A DNA stretch of 32,404 nt, taken from NCBI GenBank assembly GCA_902591415.1, contig CACJAU010000007.1:1-32404 (forward strand), given 5' to 3'. This document shows, piece by piece, positions 1-8,124 of this stretch. The notes under the pieces were generated by a model. That model was not told where the DNA came from. It made no database searches and was given only the letters and a program-made list of their open reading frames with translations. This DNA comes from an uncultured Pelagibacteraceae bacterium. GTDB lineage: Bacteria; Pseudomonadota; Alphaproteobacteria; Pelagibacterales; Pelagibacteraceae. The position numbers and the translations under genes were made by a program. Positions within the stretch are counted from its first letter, which is position 1. Every line of letters begins with the position of its first letter.

Positions 1-1
1 T

Positions 2-739
2 GTTATTATTAAACACGCGAATCCATGCGGGGTTTCAGAAAATAAAATACCATTAATGTCTTTTAAAAATGCATATGCGTCAGATCCGATAAGTGCTTTT
101 GGAGGAATTATTGCTTGCAATTATAAAATTAGTAAAAAAATTGCTTCTGAAATCAATAATAATTTCTTAGAAGTTTTGCTAGCAAAGGGTTTTGATAAAG
201 AGTCTTTAAAAATACTTAGAAAAAGAAAAAACTTACGTATTATTGATATTTCTAAATTTAAACTTAAAAATCACACTTCCATAAGATCATTTGATAGATC
301 TTTCCTATTACAATCTAAAGACGATATTATTATAGATAAGAAAAAATTAAGATGTGTTACTAAATTGAAACCCAACAAAAAAGAATTAGCTGAAATTCAA
401 TTTGCTTTCAATATTTCTAAGTATGTTAAATCGAACGCTATAGTTTTATGTAATAATTTCACCACAATAGGCATTGGTGCTGGGCAACCGAGTCGATTGG
501 ACAGTTGTAAAATTGCAGTGCAAAAAGCAAAACAATTTCAACCCTCAAAAATTAAGAACTCTATAGCTGCATCAGATGCCTTTTTTCCTTTTAAGGATGG
601 AATAAATACTCTTATTAAAGCTGGCATAAAAACTATAGTCCAACCTGGTGGATCAATGAGAGATCAGGAAGTTATTAATGCTGCCGATAAAGCAAAAATT
701 AAAATGTTTTTTACTGGCGTAAGACACTTCAATCATTAA
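2..739 (+). CDS. purH: PurH, AICAR formyltransferase/IMP cyclohydrolase, C-terminal part (5' end outside window)
   Basis: This is the 3' part of the bifunctional enzyme for the last two steps of de novo purine synthesis: formylation of AICAR with 10-formyl-THF, then ring closure to IMP. The frame is open from base 2, and the 245 visible residues begin inside the transformylase domain. They contain the KHANPCGV motif (residues 4-11 of the fragment), whose Lys-His pair is part of the AICAR site, then the YASDPISAFGG segment and IGAGQPSRLDS. The C-terminus FTGVRHFNH is typical of the family. A Met at base 56 is internal and is not the start. The gene meets phhB tail to tail with a 4-base stop overlap. 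The IMP cyclohydrolase domain must lie to the left of the window. Confidence 0.96.
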   Translation, partial: VIIKHANPCGVSENKIPLMSFKNAYASDPISAFGGIIACNYKISKKIASEINNNFLEVLLAKGFDKESLKILRKRKNLRIIDISKFKLKNHTSIRSFDRSFLLQSKDDIIIDKKKLRCVTKLKPNKKELAEIQFAFNISKYVKSNAIVLCNNFTTIGIGAGQPSRLDSCKIAVQKAKQFQPSKIKNSIAASDAFFPFKDGINTLIKAGIKTIVQPGGSMRDQEVINAADKAKIKMFFTGVRHFNH

Positions 740-1074
740 CCAATTTTGTCTATTTTTGCAGCTAAAATAAAATCACTCTCCGCTAGACCTTTGATTGCAT
801 GAGTAAAAATCTTAACTTTACAATAACCCCAACCAAAAGAAATATCTGGATGATGATTCTCTTTTTCAGCTATCTTTCCAACTTCATTTACAAATTTTTG
901 ACTTTCTTCGAAGTTTTTAAATTTAAAATCTTTAATTAGATAAAAGCTTTTATCGTCATTACTTTTTACATTCCATCCATCAACTTTTTTTAAATATCTG
1001 TGTATATCGCTAGTATCAAATGGCGGAATATTTCCTTCACAAGGTACGCATTTTTTCTTTGATAAATCACTCAT
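736..1074 (-). CDS. phhB: Pterin-4a-carbinolamine dehydratase
   Basis: A protein of 112 residues of the PCD/DCoH family. It dehydrates 4a-hydroxytetrahydrobiopterin, the spent cofactor of aromatic amino acid hydroxylases, and in bacteria may act in wider pterin/folate salvage. The family signature is clear near residues 70-82: ENHHPDISFGWG, with the His-His pair and the Asp-Ile-Ser strand, followed by KVKIFTHAIKGL containing the third conserved His. The length is usual for the family. The N-terminal extension carries a CVPCEG segment with two Cys, often seen in proteobacterial members. ATG start. The gene sits just downstream of tRNA-Gly on the same strand, only four bases after the tRNA's encoded CCA, so it may be co-transcribed with it. 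No hydroxylase gene is seen nearby. Confidence 0.93.
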   Translation of the reverse strand: MSDLSKKKCVPCEGNIPPFDTSDIHRYLKKVDGWNVKSNDDKSFYLIKDFKFKNFEESQKFVNEVGKIAEKENHHPDISFGWGYCKVKIFTHAIKGLAESDFILAAKIDKIG

Positions 1075-1078
1075 AAAT

Positions 1079-1153
1079 TGGAGCGGGCAAAGGGGTTCGA
1101 ACCCTCGACCTTCTCGTTGGCAACGAGACGCTCTACCACTGAGCTATGCCCGC
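1079..1153 (-). tRNA. tRNA-Gly (anticodon GCC)
   Basis: Read on the minus strand, a full cloverleaf can be folded: acceptor stem GCGGGCA/TGCCCGC, D arm with GCTC/GAGC, anticodon stem TCTCG/CGAGA closing the loop TTGCCAA (anticodon GCC), a short variable region and a T arm with loop TTCGAAC. The discriminator base is T, usual for bacterial tRNA-Gly, and CCA is encoded at 1079-1081. It reads the glycine codons GGC and GGT. Confidence 0.97.
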
Positions 1154-1165
1154 ATTTATTTGAGT

Positions 1166-1192
1166 ATAATACACAGTCTGATATATGGTCAA
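1166..1192 (-). promoter_or_regulatory. Likely sigma-70 promoter of tRNA-Gly
   Basis: On the minus strand TTGACC (1187-1192, five of six bases of the -35 consensus) and TATTAT (1166-1171, five of six of the -10) are separated by 15 bases. Initiation would fall a few bases before the mature tRNA end at 1153, as expected for a tRNA promoter. The spacer is at the short end of the normal range. Confidence 0.5.
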
Positions 1193-1244
1193 CTATTATA
1201 AAATCCCTCTATCGGTTAAATAAATTTTTTATTATAATATTTAA

Positions 1245-1862
1245 ATGAAAAAATTTCCTAACATCATTCCAATCTTCCCTTTGAGTGGAGTAATATACTT
1301 TCCAAGAACTAATTTACCTCTTAATATTTTTGAACAAAGGTATTTAGATCTTGTAAATGATGCATATAAAAAGGATAAACTAATGGGAATGGTACAATCT
1401 AAAAAGAAAGGTAGCACTATTTACGAAATTGGATGTTTAGGAAAAATAAGTGACTATCAAAAAAGCAAAGACGGAAGAATCTTGATTAACTTAACAGGAA
1501 TTTCTAGATTTAAGATTATAAGAGAAATACAAAATAAAAAATTATATAGAGAATTTCAGGTTGACTATCAAAACTTTACTGGGGACATACAAAAAAATTC
1601 TAATGATGTAGATGTTGCTAATTTAATGAACAAGGCAAAAACTTTTTTTGAAAGAAATGGATTGTTGCTAAATTGGCGGGAATTTGAAAAATTAGACCAA
1701 GTACAAAAAATTAATACGCTTGCAATGATTGCTCCTATAACAAATGAAGAAAAGCAAAAACTTCTAGAGTCAGTTTCAATAGATAATAAAGTAAAAACAC
1801 TCGAGAGTATTATTAGTTTTTACTTGTTTGACACTGGTCTTAACAATCAAACTATTCAATGA
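1245..1862 (+). CDS. Stand-alone LON N-terminal (substrate-binding) domain protein
   Basis: A protein of 205 residues matching the LON/PUA-like N-terminal domain of Lon protease but with no AAA+ or Ser-Lys protease part. The N-terminal strand IIPIFPLSGVIYFPRTNLPLN (residues about 7-27), then IFEQRYLDLVNDAY and the GCLGKI strand, are the conserved core. The second half is helical (residues about 125-200). Such isolated LON-domain proteins are common in alphaproteobacteria. Their role is not settled, and substrate recognition or a chaperone-like job are guesses. ATG start; a TATAAT at 1233-1238 lies only six bases upstream, so the message could be nearly leaderless if that element is used. The 3' end lies two bases from the convergent rho stop. 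Confidence 0.9.
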   Translation: MKKFPNIIPIFPLSGVIYFPRTNLPLNIFEQRYLDLVNDAYKKDKLMGMVQSKKKGSTIYEIGCLGKISDYQKSKDGRILINLTGISRFKIIREIQNKKLYREFQVDYQNFTGDIQKNSNDVDVANLMNKAKTFFERNGLLLNWREFEKLDQVQKINTLAMIAPITNEEKQKLLESVSIDNKVKTLESIISFYLFDTGLNNQTIQ

Positions 1863-1864
1863 AT

Positions 1865-3139
1865 TTAATTTGCAGATTTGTTCATAGAGTCAAAGAAATC
1901 AGCATTGTTTTTTGTGTTTTTTAATTTAGCAATTAAAAACTCTATTCCATCCATTGTTCCCATTGGACTTATTATTCTTCGGAGCACGTTCATCTTGGAA
2001 AGGTCATCTTTCTCGAATAAAAGCTCTTCTCTCCTTGTGCCTGATCTCGTTATATCCAGTGCCGGATAAATTCTTTTATCGGCAACTTTTCTGTCTAAAA
2101 TTAATTCTGAGTTCCCCGTTCCTTTAAATTCCTCAAAAATAACCTCGTCCATTCTACTACCAGTATCAATTAATGCGGTTGAAATAATTGTGAGTGAGCC
2201 ACCTTCTTCTACGTTTCTTGCTGCACCAAAAAATCTTTTCGGTCTTTGGAGAGCATTAGCATCAACACCACCAGTAAGAACTTTTCCTGAACTTGGTATT
2301 ACAGCATTATAAGCTCTACCCAATCTAGTTATAGAGTCTAATAAAATTACAACATCTTTTTTATGTTCAACCAATCGCTTGGCTTTTTCAATAACCATTT
2401 CCGCAACAGCAACGTGTCTTGAGGCTGGTTCATCAAAAGTTGAGGCTACTACTTCACCCTTGACCGATCTTTGCATGTCAGTTACCTCCTCGGGTCTTTC
2501 ATCAATTAATAGGACCATTAAATAACACTCTGGATGATTTGCGGTTATTGATTGAGCTATATTTTGAAGAATGATTGTTTTGCCGGCTCTAGGCGGCGAT
2601 ACAATAAGTGATCTTTGACCTTTACCAATAGGACTCACTAAATCAATTAATCTTGCGGTATTATCAGGTTTTTTTTCAACTTTAGTTGTCTCCACCTCTA
2701 ATTTTATTCTTTCATTTGGATAAAGTGGAGTTAAATTATCAAATGCAATTTTATTTTTGCCTTTTTCCGGTTCGTCAAAATTTATTTTGTTAACCTTTAA
2801 AAGTGCAAAATATCTCTCAGCATCTTTTGGACCTCTTATTTCCCCCTCAACTGAATCGCCAGTTCTTAAACCAAACCTTCTAATTTGGCTAGGACTTACA
2901 TAAATGTCGTCGGGACCAGGTAAATAGTTTGACTCAATTGCTCTTAGGAAACCGAAGCCATCTTGTAAAACTTCCAAAACACCAGTTGCAGTAATTTGCT
3001 CATTTTTTTCAGCTAATTTTTTTAAAATTGCAAAAAGAATTTCTTGTTTTCTTAATGTACTGGGATTCTCTATACCAAGCTTTTCAGCTTCATTAATAAG
3101 CTCTGCAGGGTTTTTTTGCTTTAATTCTTGTAAATTCAT
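1865..3139 (-). CDS. rho: Transcription termination factor Rho
   Basis: A hexameric RNA helicase/translocase of 424 residues that ends transcription of untranslated RNA. Domains in order: Rho N-terminal helical bundle (about 1-45), cold-shock-type RNA-binding domain (about 50-120, with GFGFLR), and RecA-like ATPase with Walker A SPPRAGKT (181-188), Walker B VVILLDS (263-269) and the RNA-binding Q-loop region [16 protein letters not shown] (285-300). It also has [14 protein letters not shown] and FKGTGNSEL. There are no insertions and the length is close to that of E. coli Rho (419). ATG start. It is the last gene of a leftward block with hemJ, hemH and hemE but has its own likely promoter in the 66-base gap to hemJ. 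The rho-hemE neighbourhood is a common alphaproteobacterial origin-side arrangement. Confidence 0.98.
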   Translation of the reverse strand: MNLQELKQKNPAELINEAEKLGIENPSTLRKQEILFAILKKLAEKNEQITATGVLEVLQDGFGFLRAIESNYLPGPDDIYVSPSQIRRFGLRTGDSVEGEIRGPKDAERYFALLKVNKINFDEPEKGKNKIAFDNLTPLYPNERIKLEVETTKVEKKPDNTARLIDLVSPIGKGQRSLIVSPPRAGKTIILQNIAQSITANHPECYLMVLLIDERPEEVTDMQRSVKGEVVASTFDEPASRHVAVAEMVIEKAKRLVEHKKDVVILLDSITRLGRAYNAVIPSSGKVLTGGVDANALQRPKRFFGAARNVEEGGSLTIISTALIDTGSRMDEVIFEEFKGTGNSELILDRKVADKRIYPALDITRSGTRREELLFEKDDLSKMNVLRRIISPMGTMDGIEFLIAKLKNTKNNADFFDSMNKSAN

Positions 3140-3171
3140 GAGAGTGTCTTGATTAGTAGGAAAGTATTAAA

Positions 3172-3199
3172 AATATATGACTTTTTATCAAAAATTCAA
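3172..3199 (-). promoter_or_regulatory. Possible promoter of rho
   Basis: In the 66-base gap between hemJ and rho the minus strand reads TTGAAT (3194-3199), 16 bases, then TATATT (3172-3177, five of six of the -10 consensus). This would give a 5' leader of about 25 bases before the rho ATG. The strong AT bias makes chance matches likely. Confidence 0.38.
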
Positions 3200-3205
3200 C
3201 CCCTT

Positions 3206-3637
3206 TTATAAAGGTTTAAAAACAACAACAAATACAACAACAATTAGTATAATGGTCGGAACTTCATTAATAATTCTATAAAATTTTGAGGATTTATCAT
3301 TAATTTCTAAAGCAAAATTATTCAAATATTTACCAAGTAAAAAATGATAAATAGTTAAAATTGTCACTAAAAATATCTTTATTTGCATCCATAATTCATT
3401 GAAAACCGTAAAGCCAAGACTGTGTATTAATATTAAACCGAATAACCAAGAAAGTAACATAGCTGGCATCATAATATAGTTGTAGAGCTTTCTTTCCATA
3501 ATCTTAAAAACAGTTTTTTGAGACTCATGAGATGCTTCTGAGTGATAAACAAAAATCCTAGGCAAATATAACAAACCTGCCATCCATGCTATTACAGCTA
3601 TCAAATGCAGAGACTTAAATAATAAATAAAAATTCAT
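3206..3637 (-). CDS. hemJ: Protoporphyrinogen IX oxidase HemJ (UPF0093)
   Basis: An integral membrane protein of 143 residues. HemJ converts protoporphyrinogen IX to protoporphyrin IX in bacteria that lack HemG and HemY. The N-terminus FKSLHLIAVIAWMAGLLYLPR (residues about 8-28) is the family hallmark, with the conserved His in the first membrane segment; KMPAMLLSW-like and FLLGKYLN segments follow. Four hydrophobic segments are visible, near residues 7-27, 52-72, 82-102 and 124-141. ATG start. Its start lies one base past the hemH stop, so hemE-hemH-hemJ form one tight operon covering decarboxylation of uroporphyrinogen, iron insertion and porphyrin oxidation. The adjacency supports the HemJ assignment over a generic membrane protein. 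Confidence 0.93.
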   Translation of the reverse strand: MNFYLLFKSLHLIAVIAWMAGLLYLPRIFVYHSEASHESQKTVFKIMERKLYNYIMMPAMLLSWLFGLILIHSLGFTVFNELWMQIKIFLVTILTIYHFLLGKYLNNFALEINDKSSKFYRIINEVPTIILIVVVFVVVFKPL

Positions 3638-3638
3638 T

Positions 3639-4631
3639 TCAAATATATTTTTTTACAAGTTTTTCGAATAGTTTTATATGATCAGAATTATCGTTAAGAC
3701 AAGGAATCATATCAAAATTTTTACCACCATTTTCTATAAAACTTTCTCTTCCTTGAATATTTATTTCTTCCAAAGTTTCAACACAATCAGAAGCAAAACC
3801 TGGGCATATAACAAGTAAGTTTTTTACTCCCTTGCTTGGCAAACTTTCTAGTGTCTTGTCTGTATATGGAGTTAACCATTCTTCAGGTCCAAATCTAGAC
3901 TGAAAAGTTGTTTGGATATCTATTAAAGTGAACTTTTCTTTAATCAATCTTGTAGTTTTATGACAGTAACAATGGTAAGGATCTCCCTTGTCAAAATATT
4001 TTTTTGGTATTCCGTGGTAAGATGATAAAATTAAATCTGGTTTCCAATTTATTGATTTAATTTTTTCCTCAATACTTTTTATTAAAGAGTTGATATAAAA
4101 AGGTTCGCTTTCATAGTGTGGTACAACTTGAAGGCTAGGCTGCCATCTCATATTCATCAAAGATCTGTAAACTTCATCACAAACAGTAGCGGTGGTCGCT
4201 GCTGCATACTGTGGGTATAAAGGTAAAATAATAATATTCTCACAACCAGCATCTTTTAACAAGTTGAGTTTAGATTTAATACTAGGATTTCCGTATCTCA
4301 TTGCAAAATCAACGATAATATTTTCGCTACCTACCCTCTCTTTAAGTTTTTGTGATTGGCTTCTAGTAAAATATAATAGAGGAGACTCGTTTGTATCTTT
4401 TCTCCATATTTTTTTATAAGCATGGGCAGTTTTAGAAGGTCTAAACGTAAGTATAAATAAGTTCAAAATTATTTGCCAAATAAATGGATTTATTTCAATA
4501 ACTCGTCTGTCGGATAAAAATTCTTTTAAATATTTTCTAATATCCCACCAACTCGTAGAATCAGGGGTGCCAAGGTTAATCAATAATATTCCAATCTTAC
4601 CAAATTTGACTTTTGGATGATTATCTTCCAT
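3639..4631 (-). CDS. hemH: Ferrochelatase
   Basis: Inserts Fe2+ into protoporphyrin IX to make protohaem. Family landmarks in order: ILLINLGTPDS near the N-terminus, SYHGIPKKYFDKGDPYHCYC with the metal-site His, TFQSRFGPEEWLTPYTD, and VICPGFASDCVETLEEI with the active-site Glu. No C-terminal iron-sulfur extension is present. I chose the ATG at 4631 (330 residues, first residues MEDNHPKV). It lies one base past the hemE stop and has a GAGAG about eight bases upstream. The frame also extends to a TTG at 4655 that would overlap hemE by 23 bases and add only eight non-conserved residues. It lies between hemE and hemJ in the haem operon. Confidence 0.97.
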   Translation of the reverse strand: MEDNHPKVKFGKIGILLINLGTPDSTSWWDIRKYLKEFLSDRRVIEINPFIWQIILNLFILTFRPSKTAHAYKKIWRKDTNESPLLYFTRSQSQKLKERVGSENIIVDFAMRYGNPSIKSKLNLLKDAGCENIIILPLYPQYAAATTATVCDEVYRSLMNMRWQPSLQVVPHYESEPFYINSLIKSIEEKIKSINWKPDLILSSYHGIPKKYFDKGDPYHCYCHKTTRLIKEKFTLIDIQTTFQSRFGPEEWLTPYTDKTLESLPSKGVKNLLVICPGFASDCVETLEEINIQGRESFIENGGKNFDMIPCLNDNSDHIKLFEKLVKKYI

Positions 4632-4632
4632 T

Positions 4633-5637
4633 TTAATACTCTCTATAAAACTCAATCAATTTTTTAACTTTATCTGGATCTGTTTCTGGAATCAAACCGT
4701 GTCCTAGGTTGAATACGTAAGGCAATTCTCTGAATACATCTAAATATTTTTTCGTTTTTTGCAAAATTTCTTTATCTGATAATAATAAAACTTTAGGACT
4801 CAAGCCTCCTTGAAGAACGACATTTAATAAATTTTCTTTAGCCCAAACAGGATCGATATCGTAGTCTAAGTTTATTCCATCAGGTTTTACAACATTGTTG
4901 AATTCTTTATAACCTTCATTAATTCCTTTTGGAAAACATATAACAGGAATCTTTCTCTCTTTACAAAAATCTACTATTTTTAAGTTTGGTATGTAACAAT
5001 AATTAGGTAAGTCCTCTGGTAATATTAAACCTGCCCAAGAATCAAATATTTGAACCACATCTGCACCTGCATTTATCTGATTTTCAATATGAGTACAAAG
5101 GTAGTTATTTAATTTGTCTAAGATTAAATTAACTTCAAATTCTTTATCTTTAATTTTCTTATAATTAATTTTTTCTTTACTTTGCTTTACTCCAAGCATG
5201 TAAATTAATAAAGTCCATGGTGCACCCACAAAAGCAATTAATGATTTTTTTTTATCAAGTTTCTTTCTTGTATTTTGAATTGCTTTATATATTGGAAATA
5301 ATTTCTGTGTAAAAGAAATTTTATCATTATTTAAAAATTTCTTAAAATTAAATTCCTCAAGAATTGGCCCTTTATCTTTTACAAAGTCTACTCTTTGATT
5401 TAAAGCGTAAGGAACCATTAAAATATCAGAAAATATAATAGCTGAGTCTAAATTAAATCTTTTAATAGGTTGTAATGTTATCTCAGAACTTAACTCACTA
5501 TTTAAACACAAATTAATAAAATTTTTATTTTTAGATCTGATTTCTCTAAATTCTGGTAAGTATCTACCTGCTTGTCTCATGAACCAGACTGATTTACAAA
5601 TTTTTTTATTTATCAATATTTCTTTAAGATTACTCAT
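4633..5637 (-). CDS. hemE: Uroporphyrinogen decarboxylase
   Basis: Removes four acetate carboxyls from uroporphyrinogen III to give coproporphyrinogen III. It has 334 residues, slightly shorter than the usual 340-360. Signature WFMRQAGRYLPEFR near residues 18-31 carries the substrate-binding arginines. FVGAPWTLLIYML and VQIFDSWAG (with the conserved Asp-Ser-Trp) follow, and FNLGHGLIPETDPD is at the C-terminal end. ATG start. It is the first gene of the leftward hemE-hemH-hemJ operon and faces the 269-base gap proposed as oriC. In Caulobacter and Rickettsia hemE borders the replication origin in the same orientation. Confidence 0.97.
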   Translation of the reverse strand: MSNLKEILINKKICKSVWFMRQAGRYLPEFREIRSKNKNFINLCLNSELSSEITLQPIKRFNLDSAIIFSDILMVPYALNQRVDFVKDKGPILEEFNFKKFLNNDKISFTQKLFPIYKAIQNTRKKLDKKKSLIAFVGAPWTLLIYMLGVKQSKEKINYKKIKDKEFEVNLILDKLNNYLCTHIENQINAGADVVQIFDSWAGLILPEDLPNYCYIPNLKIVDFCKERKIPVICFPKGINEGYKEFNNVVKPDGINLDYDIDPVWAKENLLNVVLQGGLSPKVLLLSDKEILQKTKKYLDVFRELPYVFNLGHGLIPETDPDKVKKLIEFYREY

Positions 5638-5906
5638 ATATAAATTAAGTTTATAAGTACTTTAAGTGTATTAGGTCCTGTTAATTAGTTATATAACGAT
5701 TTTTACATCTTTTATACATAGAGACGTTAGTAAGTTTGATAAGATTTACGTAGTTTTGAGTTTTTATTCATTTTATAAACATTAAAAAAACATTATTATC
5801 AACAAACATAAAGATGTTAAATAAGTGTTAATTAATGTGAATTTTTTTTTCATAGAATAAAATAACATGTAAAAAATTAAACTATTAATACTTTATTAAC
5901 ATAGAT
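5638..5906. other. Probable chromosomal replication origin (oriC)
   Basis: This is the longest gap between genes here and is extremely AT-rich, with runs such as a ten-base T tract near 5842-5850. It lies between divergent hemE and the DUF299 (RP001-type) gene, the junction that forms the origin in Caulobacter crescentus and Rickettsia prowazekii. I see one good DnaA box, TTATCAACA at 5796-5804 (one mismatch to TTATCCACA), and weaker candidates TTATAAACA (5773-5781), TTATACATA (5712-5720) and TTATTAACA (5893-5901). Two exact TTAA-N7-TTAA motifs, the CtrA consensus, are at 5817-5831 and 5885-5899. Flanking genes run away from the gap on both sides. No ORF or stable RNA was found inside. Function is inferred from synteny and motifs. 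Confidence 0.68.
5796..5804 (+). promoter_or_regulatory. DnaA box (best match)
   Basis: TTATCAACA differs from the TTATCCACA consensus at one position and sits near the centre of the hemE/DUF299 gap. Single 9-mers with one mismatch are not rare in AT-rich DNA, so support comes mainly from location. Confidence 0.5.
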
Positions 5907-6725
5907 ATGAACGAAAAATACAATGTATATCTTGTGTCTGACTCTACAGGCGAAACCCTGGATAGAATTTTCCTTTCTTTAAAATCTCAATTTGCAAACT
6001 TTGATTATGAAAAAAAAGAATTTGCTTTTATTAGGACAGAGCAACAAATAGACAAGATTATCAATGAGTGTAATAAAATAGACAATTCTATTATTTTATA
6101 TACCATTGTTGAAACAAGATTAGCAAAATATTTGGCAAATCAGAGCGATAAAAGCTCAGTTCCATGTTTTGGTGTTCTAGGTAATTTAATTTTAAGTTTC
6201 TCAAAACTTCTTAATCAGAAAGCAATTCATAAACCTAGCGCTCAACACGTTTTAGATGATGACTATTATAAAAGAATTGAAGCTATACAATTCACAATGA
6301 CTCATGATGATGGAAAAAAAGTTGATGATATTAACAATGCTGATGTAGTTTTATTAGGGGTAAGTCGAACAAGTAAAACACCTACATCAATATATCTCGC
6401 TAATAGAGGGCTTAAAACTGTGAATATTCCCCTGGTTTTAGATCAGAAAATTCCTAAAGATTTATACACCAATCAATCATCATGCATCGTTGGTCTTGTA
6501 GCAGATCCAGAAAGACTATCTGATATAAGACGTAATAGAGTTGCAATAATGAGAGATCAAAACTTAAAAGAGTATACAGATTTAGACACTATAAAAAAAG
6601 AGGTAGAAGACTCTAAAAAGTTATTTAAAAAAAATAATTGGCCTATAATTGATGTAACTAGGAGATCAGTTGAGGAAACAGCTGCATCTATTTTAAAAAT
6701 AATAGAGATTAAGAAAAATAAATGA
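5907..6725 (+). CDS. DUF299 kinase/phosphatase, putative pyruvate phosphate dikinase regulatory protein
   Basis: A protein of 272 residues of the bifunctional ADP-dependent kinase/Pi-dependent phosphorylase family (DUF299, RP001 in Rickettsia). Characterised members switch pyruvate phosphate dikinase or PEP synthase off and on by phosphorylating a Thr beside the catalytic His. The N-terminus YNVYLVSDSTGETLDR (residues 5-20) and the P-loop-like GVSRTSKTPTSIYLANRG (about residue 151 onward) are diagnostic, as is GLVADPERLSDIRRNR. ATG start, 4-base ATGA overlap with maf. It opens the rightward ori-side block DUF299-maf-aroE-coaE-dnaQ. Which of the two target enzymes it regulates cannot be told from this window. 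Confidence 0.93.
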   Translation: MNEKYNVYLVSDSTGETLDRIFLSLKSQFANFDYEKKEFAFIRTEQQIDKIINECNKIDNSIILYTIVETRLAKYLANQSDKSSVPCFGVLGNLILSFSKLLNQKAIHKPSAQHVLDDDYYKRIEAIQFTMTHDDGKKVDDINNADVVLLGVSRTSKTPTSIYLANRGLKTVNIPLVLDQKIPKDLYTNQSSCIVGLVADPERLSDIRRNRVAIMRDQNLKEYTDLDTIKKEVEDSKKLFKKNNWPIIDVTRRSVEETAASILKIIEIKKNK

Positions 6726-7306
6726 AATTGATTTTAGCATCTCAAAGCGGCGTAAGAAAAAAAATCTTGGATAAGTACAAGATTGAAAACGAAGTTATAG
6801 TATCAAATTTAGATGAAGAGGAAGTTAAAGAGTCTCTTCTTGCTGAAGGAGCAAATCCACTATCTGTATCTAAAAACTTAGCTGAACTAAAATCTATAAA
6901 AGTAAGCAACAAAAATCCTGACCGTATGGTTTTAGGCGCTGATAGCGTAATTTCTCTAAATAATGAATTGATTAACAAACCAAATTCTAGAGAAGAAGCC
7001 TTTGAAATTTTAAAAAAACTAAATAATTCAAAACATTATCTAATAAGTTCAGTGTGTATTTCCAAAAACGGATCAATGATATGGAATCATTCAGATACCT
7101 CTGAGCTCAAAATGAAAAACCTGAGTGAAAAAGATCTATCTAGATATTTATCAAAAATTGAAACGCAAACTTTACTTGCTTACGGCGTATATCAAATAGA
7201 AGCAGATGGATTAGATCTATTCGAGTATGTTAAAGGTGAAAAAGATTCTATTATGGGTCTGCCAATTAAGGAAATTATAAATTATATGAAACAATTTGAA
7301 AAATGA
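6722..7306 (+). CDS. maf: Maf-family nucleotide pyrophosphatase
   Basis: A protein of 194 residues of the Maf/YhdE/YceF family. These hydrolyse non-canonical or modified nucleoside triphosphates (such as m7GTP, dTTP or UTP) to monophosphates, as house-cleaning and possibly cell-division control. The N-terminal LILASQSGVRKKIL (residues 3-16) contains the SQS-x-x-R nucleotide-binding motif. VLGADSVI (about 70-77) has the conserved Asp; INKPNSREEA and AYGVYQIEADGLDLFEYVKGEKDSIMGLP complete the pattern. ATG start overlapping the previous stop; its own stop overlaps aroE by four bases. The order DUF299-maf-aroE-coaE-dnaQ is widespread in alphaproteobacteria. The sequence does not decide which Maf substrate class applies. 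Confidence 0.93.
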   Translation: MKLILASQSGVRKKILDKYKIENEVIVSNLDEEEVKESLLAEGANPLSVSKNLAELKSIKVSNKNPDRMVLGADSVISLNNELINKPNSREEAFEILKKLNNSKHYLISSVCISKNGSMIWNHSDTSELKMKNLSEKDLSRYLSKIETQTLLAYGVYQIEADGLDLFEYVKGEKDSIMGLPIKEIINYMKQFEK

Positions 7307-8124
7307 AAAAGTTATTTGGTATTATTGGGAGTCCTATTAAACATTCCTTGTCACCAGTGTTGCATAAATATTGGTTTGAAAAATATGGAATTGATGCAGA
7401 GTATTCTATAATTGAAACAACCGATAAGGAATTGTCACTTGTTATTAAAAGAATTAAAGATGGGTTTATATCAGGCATAAATGTGACCTTGCCCTTTAAA
7501 CAAAAAATAATAAATCATATTGATAAAGTTATTAATGACGCTGAACTTACTGGATCAGTAAACACGGTTCTTTTAGATAACCAAGATATTGTTATTGGCG
7601 AGAACACAGACGTTTATGGTCTTCAAGCTGCTTATCTTAAAGAAATTGACAATACTAATAATAAAAAAGCTCTTATAATAGGAGCAGGGGGCGTATCACC
7701 ATCTGTTATTCTTTCGATTCAAAAATCGGGAATAAGACATATTACAATAACAAATAGAACTAATGAAAAATGTATTTTTTTAAAGAAAAAATTTAATTTA
7801 TTAAATATATTACCTTGGGAAAAGTTGCAGAACGAAATAAAAAACTTTGATATTATTATTAATGCAACAAGTCTTGGACTTAAAAATGGACAAGATTTCA
7901 TGTTCAATTTTTCTAATACCAAGAATGAAGTCATCTATATTGATACAATTTATAACCCTATAGAAACAAAAACTTATAAATATTTAAAAGAAGAAGGAAA
8001 AAAAGTTTTTAATGGACTTGATATGTTTATTTATCAAGGCCAGAAATCTTTTTATTTATGGAACAAAATTAATCCTGAAATTGACGATAAATTAATAGAG
8101 TTGTTAAACTCAAAATTGAAATGA
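7303..8124 (+). CDS. aroE: Shikimate dehydrogenase
   Basis: NADP-dependent reduction of 3-dehydroshikimate to shikimate in the pathway to chorismate and aromatic amino acids. It has 273 residues. IGSPIKHSLSPVLHKYWF (residues 7-24) is the substrate-binding SPI/SLSP segment. GINVTLPFKQ (about 59-68) holds the catalytic Lys. NTDVYGL contains the catalytic Asp, and LIIGAGGVSPSV (about 126-137) is the NADP-binding glycine loop. NATSLGL and MFIYQGQKSFYLW near the end are also family features. Start and stop both overlap neighbours by four bases (maf, coaE), implying coupled translation. Confidence 0.96.
   Translation: MKKLFGIIGSPIKHSLSPVLHKYWFEKYGIDAEYSIIETTDKELSLVIKRIKDGFISGINVTLPFKQKIINHIDKVINDAELTGSVNTVLLDNQDIVIGENTDVYGLQAAYLKEIDNTNNKKALIIGAGGVSPSVILSIQKSGIRHITITNRTNEKCIFLKKKFNLLNILPWEKLQNEIKNFDIIINATSLGLKNGQDFMFNFSNTKNEVIYIDTIYNPIETKTYKYLKEEGKKVFNGLDMFIYQGQKSFYLWNKINPEIDDKLIELLNSKLK

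Noticed and set aside
3201-3216. Short inverted repeat CCTTT-ATA-AAAGG at the hemJ stop, considered as a terminator before rho
   Set aside because: The stem is only five base pairs, there is no adjacent T run, and it overlaps coding sequence.
4632-4655. TTG start of hemH overlapping hemE by 23 bases
   Set aside because: An ATG at 4631 directly after the hemE stop gives the normal ferrochelatase N-terminus; the extra residues are not conserved.
5638-5906. Possible small RNA or riboswitch in the hemE/DUF299 gap
   Set aside because: No GC-bearing stem, no conserved riboswitch motif and no terminator hairpin were found; origin DNA explains the gap better.
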